A stretch of DNA of 6,974 nucleotides, from positions 1 to 6,974 of the forward strand of contig FR886160.1 of assembly GCA_000436475.1 (NCBI GenBank). The letters are read 5' to 3'. Of this stretch, positions 1 to 6,448 are shown one piece after another. The notes under the pieces are model-generated. The model saw nothing but the letters and a program-made list of their open reading frames with translations, did no database searches and had not been told where the DNA came from. This DNA comes from Eubacterium sp. CAG:248 (GTDB lineage: Bacteria; Bacillota; Clostridia; Lachnospirales; Lachnospiraceae). Made by a program: the position numbers and the translations under genes. Position 1 is the stretch's first letter; each line of letters begins with the position of its first letter.

Positions 1-1
1 G

Positions 2-32
2 TCACCAACTAATATTCAATTAAACAACAATT
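2..32 (+). repeat. Left copy of a perfect 31-bp terminal inverted repeat
   Basis: Bases 2-32 are the exact reverse complement of 6944-6974. The sequence starts TCACCAACTAATATTC and ends CAACAATT. It begins 21 bp past the ATPase stop codon. The copies diverge immediately on the inner side (C here, T in the other). No terminator is visible between the ATPase gene and this repeat. Confidence 0.9.
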
Positions 33-52
33 CATTGATGTATCCTAACCTA

Positions 53-2143
53 TTACCTGCATCCACTTTCAACAGGTATGTCCTTCATACTGTTCATACT
101 TATAAGTAATGTTGAAGTGTTATGTAAAAGTGCTGATGTCGTAGGAGGTATAATTCCCAGCACTCCTAGTGCAATAAGTACTGAATTAAACGATACAATA
201 GTTCTATAATTACGGTTAATCTTCTTTATAAGATTATTGCTAAGATCCTTAAGGAACGCAATCTGTAAAAGATTGTCTGCACTCACTGTGATATCTGCTA
301 TTTCTCGTGCTATCTGTGCACCATCGCTTATAGCTATTCCAACATCTGCTGCTGAAAGTGCAGGTGAATCGTTGATGCCATCGCCTATCATAACAACCTT
401 CCTGCCAGCATTTTTTTCTTTCTCAACAAATGATGCCTTATCCTCAGGAAGTACTTCTGAATAATATTCATCAACTCCTACAATGCCTGCTATAGCTTTT
501 GCTGTACGTTCACTATCACCAGTCATCATAACTACCTTTGATATACCAAGTTCCTTTAATCTTGCTATAACCTCATAAGCCTCAGGTCTTACCGGGTCTT
601 CTATGCATATAACTGCCGCAAGTTTATCTTCAATAGCAAGATACAGATGTGAATACTGCGTAGGAAGCTTATCAAACATTTCTTCCTTACCTTCTGGAAT
701 ATGACAGCCTTCATCTTCAAACACAAAATGATAACTTCCAATTATAGTCTTCTTATTATTTATGGTAGTTGATATACCGTGTGCTACTATATACTCTACC
801 TTTGTATGCATTTCCTCGTGACTAAGATTCTTTCTTGCTGCAGCATCAACAACTGCTTTTGCCATAGAATGTGGAAAATGTTCTTCCATGCAAGCTGCCA
901 TTCTTAACAGTTCATCCTCATTATCACCATTAAATGAATATACACATTTAACTGTAGGTGCAGCCTTAGTAAGCGTACCTGTTTTATCAAATACGATTGT
1001 GTCTGCATCTGCAACTGCCTCAAGAAACTTACCACCCTTTACCGTTATATCGTTCTGTCCAGCCTGCCGGATAGCCGATAATACCGTTATAGGCATAGCA
1101 AGCTTCAATGCACATGAGAAATCAACCATAAGTATAGAAAGGGCTTTTGTCACATTTCTTGTTACAAGATACGTAAGTACTGTTCCGCCAAGCGTATATG
1201 GAACAAGTGAGTCTGCCAGATGTTCAGCCTTACTTTCAAGACCAGACTTAAGTTTCTCTGACTCTTCTATCATATTAACTATCTTATCATACTTACTTTT
1301 TCCACCATTCTGCCTTACACTTATAGTAAGCCCACCTTCTTCTATCACGGTTCCTGCAAATACTGACATTCCTTCATTCTTTGCAACAGGAACGGATTCT
1401 CCTGTAAGTGAAGCCTGGTTAACCATAGCCTCTCCATGTGTTACTACACCATCAAAAGGTATTATATTACTTACTCGAACTATAATTTCATCATCATTTT
1501 TAATCGTATTTACAGGCACTAACACTTCTGTGTCTGCTGTTTTTAACCAGACTTTGCTTACATTAAGCGACATCGTTCTTGCAAGGTCCCCAACTGACTT
1601 CTTATGTGTCCATTCTTCCATAATCTCACCTATGCCAAGAAGGAACATTACGGAACCTGCTGTGTTAAAGTCATTTCTTAATATAGAAACGCCGATGGCT
1701 GTTGCATCAAGTACAGGAACCTCCATCCTGCCATTTGCAAGTGTCTTAACACCATTTGCAATATATTTGACAGATTTAAATGCTGTTACTGCATTTCTGA
1801 ATGGTATAGGCAGAAATATCTTACTAGCCATTCTTAAAAATACTTTATTAACAAGCCTGTCCTGATAATACGCATTCATCTCTCTTCCAGAGCTTGTAAG
1901 TATATCTTCTGGAACATGAATCCTGTTATAGCTGAATTGTGCTATCTTTTTAACTATATAATCCTTATCATTCGTATAGCTTATTACTGCATCACACGTC
2001 TTTTCATATACCTTAACTTCATAGACAGAATCTATATTCTTAAGATAATATTCAAGAATATCAGCCTGCTTATAAGTCATACGTTTCATATCCATATGAA
2101 CTCTTATGCGGCCTTTCATGCTATGTTTTATATAGAATTTCAT
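53..2143 (-). CDS. fezB: P1B-6-type metal-transporting ATPase, candidate ferrosome ATPase FezB
   Basis: This 696-residue protein is a complete P-type ATPase. Visible motifs are TGES at 247-250 (actuator domain), DKTGT at 386-390 (phosphorylated Asp386), TGD at 541-543 and GDGIND at 587-592. The membrane helix that carries CPC in Cu/Zn pumps reads SCALKLAMP at 343-351, so Ser343-Cys344-Ala345 replaces CPC. The HP-loop motif is altered to FPHS (423-426). The N-terminal region (1-60) resembles an HMA fold but has no CxxC; it carries GRIRVH at 11-16. The C-terminal membrane segment has HNTST (674-678). An SCA motif without CxxC fits the P1B-6 group, known in C. difficile as FezB, which is needed for ferrosome iron storage; that assignment comes from memory of the family. 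The AAGAGG ribosome site lies 7 bases before the ATG, and the gene starts 18 bp after the small membrane protein gene. Fe(II) as substrate is inferred. An Mn(II) or other heavy-metal exporter is the alternative. Confidence 0.9.
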   Translation of the reverse strand: MKFYIKHSMKGRIRVHMDMKRMTYKQADILEYYLKNIDSVYEVKVYEKTCDAVISYTNDKDYIVKKIAQFSYNRIHVPEDILTSSGREMNAYYQDRLVNKVFLRMASKIFLPIPFRNAVTAFKSVKYIANGVKTLANGRMEVPVLDATAIGVSILRNDFNTAGSVMFLLGIGEIMEEWTHKKSVGDLARTMSLNVSKVWLKTADTEVLVPVNTIKNDDEIIVRVSNIIPFDGVVTHGEAMVNQASLTGESVPVAKNEGMSVFAGTVIEEGGLTISVRQNGGKSKYDKIVNMIEESEKLKSGLESKAEHLADSLVPYTLGGTVLTYLVTRNVTKALSILMVDFSCALKLAMPITVLSAIRQAGQNDITVKGGKFLEAVADADTIVFDKTGTLTKAAPTVKCVYSFNGDNEDELLRMAACMEEHFPHSMAKAVVDAAARKNLSHEEMHTKVEYIVAHGISTTINNKKTIIGSYHFVFEDEGCHIPEGKEEMFDKLPTQYSHLYLAIEDKLAAVICIEDPVRPEAYEVIARLKELGISKVVMMTGDSERTAKAIAGIVGVDEYYSEVLPEDKASFVEKEKNAGRKVVMIGDGINDSPALSAADVGIAISDGAQIAREIADITVSADNLLQIAFLKDLSNNLIKKINRNYRTIVSFNSVLIALGVLGIIPPTTSALLHNTSTLLISMNSMKDIPVESGCR

Positions 2144-2161
2144 ACACTGGCCTCTTAAGTT

Positions 2162-2470
2162 TTACTCTTCTGTTTCTTCTTTCATATCAGATTCAACAAC
2201 TTCATCCATATCATCTACTGCCTCAGCTGCAGCTTCTCTTTCTTCATTGATAGCCTTAGCTTCTGCATATATATCGCCTGCATTTTCCTGGATGTTTGTT
2301 GCTGTCTTCATAACGCACTTCTTTGCACGTAATACAGCTGCTGTACAGTTTGCATATAACTTCTTTGCATCATCACTTGCTAAAACTTTAATTCCTGCTG
2401 TACCAAAAAGTACACCTGCTGCAAATAATCCTGTTTTTACTCCATCAATTTTTTTAAATACGTTTTTCAT
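2162..2470 (-). CDS. Small DUF6110-like membrane protein, candidate FezA partner of the ATPase
   Basis: The gene encodes 102 residues in three parts. Residues 14-31 form one hydrophobic helix, with glycines at 10, 14, 19, 23 and 26 giving two GxxxG spacings that favour helix packing. Residues 32-75 look like a long Lys/Ala-rich amphipathic helix (AAVLRAKKCVMKT at 44-56, IQENAGDIYAEAKAI at 60-74). The tail from 76 to the end is strongly acidic, 14 Asp/Glu in 27 residues. It resembles the DUF6110 family, which I recall beside P-type ATPases in Clostridia. It has its own promoter and is followed at 18 bp by the ATPase gene, so the two are almost certainly co-expressed. In C. difficile a small membrane protein FezA is required with FezB for ferrosome formation; equating this protein with FezA is inference from position, size and topology. 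The start is supported by GAGG 9 bases upstream. No catalytic motif is visible. Confidence 0.85.
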   Translation of the reverse strand: MKNVFKKIDGVKTGLFAAGVLFGTAGIKVLASDDAKKLYANCTAAVLRAKKCVMKTATNIQENAGDIYAEAKAINEEREAAAEAVDDMDEVVESDMKEETEE

Positions 2471-2501
2471 AATCGTTTACCTCGTTTTCTGTATTTTATT
2501 T

Positions 2502-2518
2502 TGGGTATTATATACCCA
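2502..2518. promoter_or_regulatory. Candidate operator: palindrome over the -10 of the fezA-like promoter
   Basis: The minus strand reads TGGGTAT-ATA-ATACCCA, a perfect 7-3-7 inverted repeat. It contains the whole TATAAT -10 element, so a protein bound here would block RNA polymerase. GGGTAT/ATACCC half-sites recall copper-sensor (CsoR-type) operators but in the opposite arm order, so no regulator can be named. Confidence 0.55.
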
Positions 2519-2535
2519 GTTATTTTTAATTTCCA
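2507..2535 (-). promoter_or_regulatory. Predicted sigma-A promoter for the small membrane protein and ATPase genes
   Basis: The -10 is TATAAT (2507-2512), a perfect consensus match. It is preceded by a 17-bp spacer and a -35 TGGAAA (2530-2535) that matches TTGACA at 4 of 6 bases. Transcription would start near 2500, leaving a leader of about 30 nt before the ATG at 2470. This makes the two-gene unit independently regulated from the feo operon. Confidence 0.6.
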
Positions 2536-2552
2536 CACATTTTTACTTTAAC

Positions 2553-2565
2553 GATAAACTTTATC
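2553..2565. promoter_or_regulatory. Small palindrome GATAAA-C-TTTATC upstream of the second promoter
   Basis: This perfect 6-1-6 inverted repeat lies about 18 bp upstream of the predicted -35. A GATAA-type 6-1-6 arrangement is compatible with a Fur-family box (GATAAT-N-ATTATC). The match is short and lies in very AT-rich DNA, so it is only a candidate site. Confidence 0.35.
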
Positions 2566-2594
2566 ATTTAGCAGTGTTTTCTATATTTAAGACA

Positions 2595-2630
2595 TTTATC
2601 AATGCTTAAAAGCTTTATCAATACTTAAAA
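2595..2630. repeat. Tandem 17-bp direct repeat, 19-bp period
   Basis: Two copies of a 17-bp word, beginning TTTATCAAT and ending CTTAAAA, occupy 2595-2611 and 2614-2630. They differ at one base (G or A at position 10). The first seven bases, TTTATCA, recur once more at 2560-2566. A 19-bp period is close to two helical turns, so copies face the same side of DNA, as in multi-site operators. The array lies 60-95 bp upstream of the predicted -35 of the second unit. Confidence 0.6.
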
Positions 2631-2666
2631 CTTTTTATTATCGTTCTCTAACTACATATTTTTTAT

Positions 2667-2722
2667 AATAAAAATCATCATATTTAACACTATCTATAAT
2701 GTCATATATGATGATTTTTATT
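2667..2722 (-). terminator. Long AT-rich hairpin, probable terminator of the feo-fur unit
   Basis: A perfect 17-bp inverted repeat (2667-2683 with 2706-2722) encloses 22 nt. Those 22 nt contain an inner 5-bp stem with one G-U pair (2687-2691 with 2698-2702). On the minus strand the 3' arm ends GATTTTTATT, giving a U-rich tail, with the A-rich 5' arm as its mirror, a common form of bidirectional intrinsic terminator. It starts 36 bp after the regulator stop codon. GC content is low, so termination strength is uncertain. Confidence 0.5.
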
Positions 2723-2758
2723 GGTTTTTATTATTTTTTATTGCTATTTATAGAACTA

Positions 2759-3229
2759 TCAGGAACAAAAGGGTATAGTTGTCACACTCTTTACCGTCTG
2801 GTTATCTATATACCCACAGGCCGCCAGACCCTTCTGTATTATCTGGTTCCACTTCTTGGCAGATAGATTAATAACTGAATTGTCATCAAACTCAACTGTA
2901 AATGTATTATCATTTTCTTTACAATCTTTCCCACATGATACCTTATACATGTTTTTTCTGCTTATAGCACCTATTTCTTCAAGTGTATTAATCATGCGGT
3001 AAACTGTCGCAGTTCCTATTTTAGGATCCAGCTTGCTTGCCTTATAGTATATTTCTTTGCAGCATGAGCAGTCTTCTTCAAGAATAATATCTAAAAGCAT
3101 CATTCTCTGTTTAGTTATTCTGCATCCCCTTTTTTTTAACATTTGCAGAATCATATCCTTCTGCATTCTGCTTCTTTCATAACCGACTGTATTAGAAGCA
3201 CTCTCATCACCCGAATAGTACATTTGCAT
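2759..3229 (-). CDS. Divergent Fur-family regulator with no histidines and eight cysteines
   Basis: The protein has 156 residues. Residues 25-95 are a Fur-type winged-helix DNA-binding domain: LKKRGCRITKQRMMLLDII at 31-49 and the recognition helix GTATVYRMINTLEEIGAIS at 72-90. The second half is unlike Fur, Zur or PerR. It lacks the histidine-rich HHHH..C..C dimerisation and metal site, and the whole protein contains no histidine. Cysteines stand at 36, 54, 56, 57, 99, 103, 138 and 155, with a CSCC cluster at 54-57 where other members often have His. The C-terminal part (110-145) has an acidic beta-like segment and then an amphipathic helix around AKKWNQIIQKGLAACGY. The ATG follows AGGAGG by 5 bases, 14 bp after the Cys-rich protein gene, so it belongs to the feo operon. 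It may control feo and the downstream unit through a thiol, Fe-S or metal-thiolate signal; the ligand and DNA target are unknown. Confidence 0.88.
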   Translation of the reverse strand: MQMYYSGDESASNTVGYERSRMQKDMILQMLKKRGCRITKQRMMLLDIILEEDCSCCKEIYYKASKLDPKIGTATVYRMINTLEEIGAISRKNMYKVSCGKDCKENDNTFTVEFDDNSVINLSAKKWNQIIQKGLAACGYIDNQTVKSVTTIPFCS

Positions 3230-3243
3230 CGATGCCTCCTATA

Positions 3244-3375
3244 TCAGTGGCAACCTCCACAATGTCCGCAATCCCCGCCGCATGTGTGTTTACCATTCTT
3301 CTTGCCTTTAACCATGCTGAATACAATTGCTGCTACAATCACTATTAATATTACTGTAACTATTACTGTACCCAT
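3244..3375 (-). CDS. FeoB-associated Cys-rich membrane mini-protein
   Basis: This 43-codon gene was found by direct translation. Its product begins MGTVIVTVILIVIVAA, forming a single transmembrane helix (about 3-21). A Lys-rich juxtamembrane stretch (23-29) follows, then a tail with cysteines at 32, 36, 39 and 42 and histidines at 30, 38 and 43. This matches the FeoB-associated Cys-rich membrane protein family, which Firmicutes encode directly after feoB. By the positive-inside rule the Cys tail faces the cytoplasm, where it could receive Fe(II) at the FeoB exit; this role is inferred, the family's function being unproven. The GGAGG ribosome site lies 8 bases before the ATG. The gene starts 41 bp after feoB and ends 14 bp before the regulator gene. 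Confidence 0.9.
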   Translation of the reverse strand: MGTVIVTVILIVIVAAIVFSMVKGKKNGKHTCGGDCGHCGGCH

Positions 3376-3416
3376 ACTACTAACCTCCATGACATTTTAC
3401 TACCTGTAATTCTAAA

Positions 3417-5906
3417 TTAGTTAACTCCAGCCGCTTTCTTGTATTCCTTAGCTTCCTTAGTTGGTCTGAATAACAGATATATAAATGCTATTACTAAAAG
3501 AAATGCTATAACTGTCCAGAAACTGAATGCTCCATCAGCGATAAGTCTGCCTATATTGTAGATGCAAAGTGATACTACATAAGCGAAACCACACTGATAT
3601 CCAATAGCTGTCCAAGTCCACTTAGCACTGTTCATCTCTCTCTTGATAGCACCGATTGCTGCGAAGCAAGGAGCGCAGAGAAGGTTGAATGTAAGGAATG
3701 AGAAACCTGCTAACTTAGTAAACTGAAGTGCAAGTGCTGCATATGGAGATAAATCTCCGCCACCATAAAGGATACCCATAGTACCAACGATGTTTTCCTT
3801 AGCTACAAGTCCTGTGATAGAAGCTACAGCAGCCTGCCAGTTGCCCCATCCAAGTGGTGTGAATATCCAGCATATTGCACTACCAATCTTAGCTAAGATA
3901 CTCATATCAATCTCATCCTCTGCTAACATTCTGAATCCATCATCAGTGAATCCAAAGTATGTTGTGAACCATACAACGATTGTAGAAAGAAGAATGATTG
4001 TACCAGCCTTCTTGATAAATGACCAGCCACGCTCCCACATGCTTCTAAGTACGTTGCCAACTGTTGGAATATGATATGCAGGAAGTTCCATAACGAATGG
4101 TGCTGGATCTCCGCTGAATAACTTAGTTTTCTTTAATATGATACCTGATACGATGATTGCTGCCATACCGATAAAGTAAGCTGATGTTGCAACCCAAGGT
4201 GAGCCACCAAAGATAGCACCTGCAATCATAGCGATAAATGGTGTTTTAGCACCACAAGGTATAAATGTTGTTGTCATAATTGTCATACGACGGTCTCTTT
4301 CGTTCTCGATTGTACGTGAAGCCATGATACCAGGAACACCACAACCTGTACCGATAAGAATAGGAATAAATGACTTTCCTGAAAGACCGAATCTTCTAAA
4401 GATTCTGTCCATGATAAACGCGATACGTGCCATATATCCGCATGCCTCTAAGATTGCAAGTAATAAGAATAATACTAACATCTGAGGAACGAAGCCAAGT
4501 ACGGCACCAACACCTGCTACAATACCATCAAGTATAAGACCCTCTAACCAGTCAGCACAGCCGATTGCATCAAGTCCATCACCAATAAGAGCTGGAATAC
4601 CAGGAACCCATACACCATAATCAGCTGGGTCCGGAGCCGCACCATCATACTTGATTGCAAGGTCAATAGCTTCCTTGATAGCTGCTGCATCAGCAGTATC
4701 TTCTGTAGTTTCAAGTGTTTCTTCGTCTTCTACTGTATAGTCTACCAAATCTGATGACTTAACCATAGCCTTAAGACTTGTAAGAGCCTTTACAGCTTCT
4801 TCTGAATCATAGTCATCTGCTTCTGTGTCAATAGCATCTGCTATTTCTTCGCCCTTAGAACCAAGGCTTTCTACATATGCAGCAATGATTTCGTCTGAAT
4901 CACCATATTCTTCTGATACTTCTTCATAAGCTGAAGAACCTATGCCGAAAAGATGGAAACCATCACCAAACAAACCATCATTAGCCCAGTCTGTTGCTGC
5001 TGAACCAACTGTTACCATAGCTATATAATAAACAAGGAACATAACTGCTGCAAATATAGGAAGTGCTAATATTCTGTTAGTTACAATCTTATCAATCTTA
5101 TCTGAAGTTGAGAGCTTATCTTTGCTATGGGCTTTCTTAACACACTCATCAATAATTGAAGAAATATATGTATATCTCTCATTTGTAATAATACTTTCTG
5201 TATCATCATCAAAATCTTTTTCAAGCTTAGCTATCTCTTCTGATACATCAGGAATGCTTGTCATAAGCTGTCCTATCTTATCATCCTTCTCAAGTAACTT
5301 GATAGCAAAGAATCTCTTCTGCTCATTAGCAACGTCAAGACCTATTCTGTCCTCAACTGCTTCTATAACAGATTCAACTTCATCACTGAATTTATGAACA
5401 AGCTTGTTAACTTTCTTAGACTGTGCAAGCTTTACTGCTTTCTCAGCTGCTTCCTTAATACCTGTTCCCTTAAGTGCTGATATTTCAACAACCTCGCAGC
5501 CAAGTTTTTCAGATAACTTTGCTGTATTAAGTGTAATACCATTCTTAGCTAAAAGATCAACCATATTAACAGCCATAATTACCGGAATACCAAGCTCCAT
5601 AATCTGTGTTGAAAGATACAGGTTTCTTTCAATGTTAGTACCATCAACAATATTGATAATAGCATCTGGTCTTTCGTTAATAAGATAATTTCTTGCTACT
5701 ACTTCCTCTAATGTATATGGAGAAAGTGAATAAATACCTGGTAAATCCATGATTGCAACATCTTTATGTCCCTTTAACTTACCTTCTTTTTTCTCAACAG
5801 TAACACCTGGCCAGTTACCAACAAACTGGTTTGAGCCTGTAAGTGCATTGAACAATGTTGTTTTACCGCAGTTTGGGTTACCTGCTAATGCAATCTTAAT
5901 TGACAT
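3417..5906 (-). CDS. feoB: Ferrous iron transporter FeoB
   Basis: FeoB imports Fe(II) across the cytoplasmic membrane, driven or gated by GTP. The 829-residue product has an N-terminal G domain: G1 GNPNCGKTT at 9-17, the G2 threonine at 36, G3 DLPG at 55-58, G4 NMVD at 114-117 and G5 SALKG at 143-147. A helical spacer (to about 275) follows, then the membrane domain starting with helix 281-302. The two Gate motifs are GTGCGVPGIMASRT (519-532) and PCGAKTPF (550-557); a CAPC motif stands at 744-747. Between the first and second helices lies an unusually long acidic loop (about 303-462). I chose the ATG at 5906, ten codons inside the longest frame: AGAGG lies 7 bases upstream, and the protein then begins MSIKIALAGNPNCGKT as FeoB proteins normally do. 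It is preceded by two feoA genes and followed by the Cys-rich partner gene. Confidence 0.97.
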   Translation of the reverse strand: MSIKIALAGNPNCGKTTLFNALTGSNQFVGNWPGVTVEKKEGKLKGHKDVAIMDLPGIYSLSPYTLEEVVARNYLINERPDAIINIVDGTNIERNLYLSTQIMELGIPVIMAVNMVDLLAKNGITLNTAKLSEKLGCEVVEISALKGTGIKEAAEKAVKLAQSKKVNKLVHKFSDEVESVIEAVEDRIGLDVANEQKRFFAIKLLEKDDKIGQLMTSIPDVSEEIAKLEKDFDDDTESIITNERYTYISSIIDECVKKAHSKDKLSTSDKIDKIVTNRILALPIFAAVMFLVYYIAMVTVGSAATDWANDGLFGDGFHLFGIGSSAYEEVSEEYGDSDEIIAAYVESLGSKGEEIADAIDTEADDYDSEEAVKALTSLKAMVKSSDLVDYTVEDEETLETTEDTADAAAIKEAIDLAIKYDGAAPDPADYGVWVPGIPALIGDGLDAIGCADWLEGLILDGIVAGVGAVLGFVPQMLVLFLLLAILEACGYMARIAFIMDRIFRRFGLSGKSFIPILIGTGCGVPGIMASRTIENERDRRMTIMTTTFIPCGAKTPFIAMIAGAIFGGSPWVATSAYFIGMAAIIVSGIILKKTKLFSGDPAPFVMELPAYHIPTVGNVLRSMWERGWSFIKKAGTIILLSTIVVWFTTYFGFTDDGFRMLAEDEIDMSILAKIGSAICWIFTPLGWGNWQAAVASITGLVAKENIVGTMGILYGGGDLSPYAALALQFTKLAGFSFLTFNLLCAPCFAAIGAIKREMNSAKWTWTAIGYQCGFAYVVSLCIYNIGRLIADGAFSFWTVIAFLLVIAFIYLLFRPTKEAKEYKKAAGVN

Positions 5907-5962
5907 CTTTCTACCTCTTTCTTTATTTAGTCTCATCTGTCTATGTTTAGATTTCGCTTGCT

Positions 5963-5984
5963 AGAATTAGTTTTTTCTAACTCT
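5963..5984. promoter_or_regulatory. Inverted repeat with TTAG-N6-CTAA core in the feoA2-feoB gap
   Basis: AGAATTAG (5963-5970), six T and CTAACTCT (5977-5984) form an 8-bp inverted repeat with one mismatch. As RNA on the minus strand the mismatch becomes a G-U pair, giving a hairpin with an A6 loop about 56 nt before the feoB start. The TTAG-N6-CTAA core is the same as in the palindrome at the feoA1 promoter. It could be a second operator, or an intercistronic hairpin affecting mRNA stability. Confidence 0.45.
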
Positions 5985-6011
5985 CGCTTAAAAAAATATG
6001 CACCCAGCTAA

Positions 6012-6230
6012 TTAGTTAACCTCAATCATAGCTGCATCTGCCTTGCGGATAGATAACTCATATCCTCTTACAGTTACCTCGATTGGATCACCTAAAGGTG
6101 CAACTTTTCTTACATAGACCTCAACGCCCTTTGTGATGCCCATATCCATAATTCTTCTCTTAACTGGACCTTCACCATCAAGCTTTGCAACCTTAACAGT
6201 CTGACCTACAGAAACTTCCTTTAAAGTCAT
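6012..6230 (-). CDS. feoA: FeoA domain protein (second copy, feoA2)
   Basis: The 72-residue product is a stand-alone FeoA, a small cytosolic SH3-like beta-barrel protein thought to bind and modulate FeoB. Family hallmarks are MTLKEVSVGQTVKV at the start, RRIMDMGITKGVEV in the middle (about 25-38), the APLGDPIEVTVRGYELSIRK stretch (about 44-63) and DAAMIEV at the end. Two in-frame ATGs are possible. I chose the inner one at 6230 because AAGGAG lies 8 bases before it, but only 2 bases before the outer ATG at 6236, and because MTLKEV is a typical FeoA start. It is the FeoA copy nearest feoB (105 bp apart), so it is the more likely functional partner. The leader contains an A/T-rich hairpin just upstream of the ribosome site. 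Confidence 0.95.
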   Translation of the reverse strand: MTLKEVSVGQTVKVAKLDGEGPVKRRIMDMGITKGVEVYVRKVAPLGDPIEVTVRGYELSIRKADAAMIEVN

Positions 6231-6249
6231 CTTCATCTCTCCTTCATAA

Positions 6250-6267
6250 ATGATTATTATTAATCAT
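6250..6267. promoter_or_regulatory. Palindrome ATGATTA-N4-TAATCAT just upstream of feoA2
   Basis: Perfect 7-bp arms flank a 4-base centre, ending 5 nt before the AAGGAG of feoA2. In mRNA it makes a short tetraloop hairpin next to the ribosome site. As DNA it resembles ATGATTA/TAATCAT-type Fur boxes. Either use is a guess from position and symmetry. Confidence 0.35.
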
Positions 6268-6276
6268 CATTATTCA

Positions 6277-6305
6277 TATATAGTACCTATGGATTAACTC
6301 TGCAA
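6277..6305 (-). promoter_or_regulatory. Weak possible internal promoter upstream of feoA2
   Basis: TATATA (6277-6282) lies 17 bp from TTGCAG (6300-6305), a poor -35 with 3 of 6 consensus bases. Transcription would start just before the palindrome at 6250-6267. The 261-bp gap between the two feoA genes is long for an operon, which makes an internal start plausible, but the match is weak and the region is AT-rich. Confidence 0.22.
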
Positions 6306-6448
6306 ATATTGTATTTCAATACTTCAGTATCAGCTTAAATGCCATCTTATTATGTATATAATGATGAAATCTATATAGAGACCTGCTTATCAGATCTTTA
6401 TAACAATATGAACTTATCATGCAGATAATTCCAAACAAGCCGATGATA

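Noticed and set aside
1..52. Terminator for the ATPase unit
   Set aside because: Only very weak AT pairings exist between the stop codon and the window edge; any terminator must lie outside.
888..1865. A 325-codon plus-strand open frame
   Set aside because: It lies wholly antisense to the ATPase gene. Its translation is Ser/Leu/Ile-rich with no recognisable domain, and the opposite frame has all P-type ATPase motifs.
3143..3409. An 88-codon plus-strand open frame
   Set aside because: It is antisense to the Cys-rich mini-protein gene and the start of the regulator gene, both of which have good ribosome sites and family-like sequence.
5907..5936. Longer FeoB N-terminus starting at 5936
   Set aside because: The extra ten residues (MRLNKERGRK) are encoded by the ribosome-site region itself. 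The inner ATG has AGAGG at a suitable distance and a normal FeoB start.
5985..6011. Terminator after feoA2 because of a run of seven T on the minus strand
   Set aside because: No GC-bearing stem precedes the T-run. Only the CTAATTAG palindrome at the stop codon is present, and transcription must continue into feoB.
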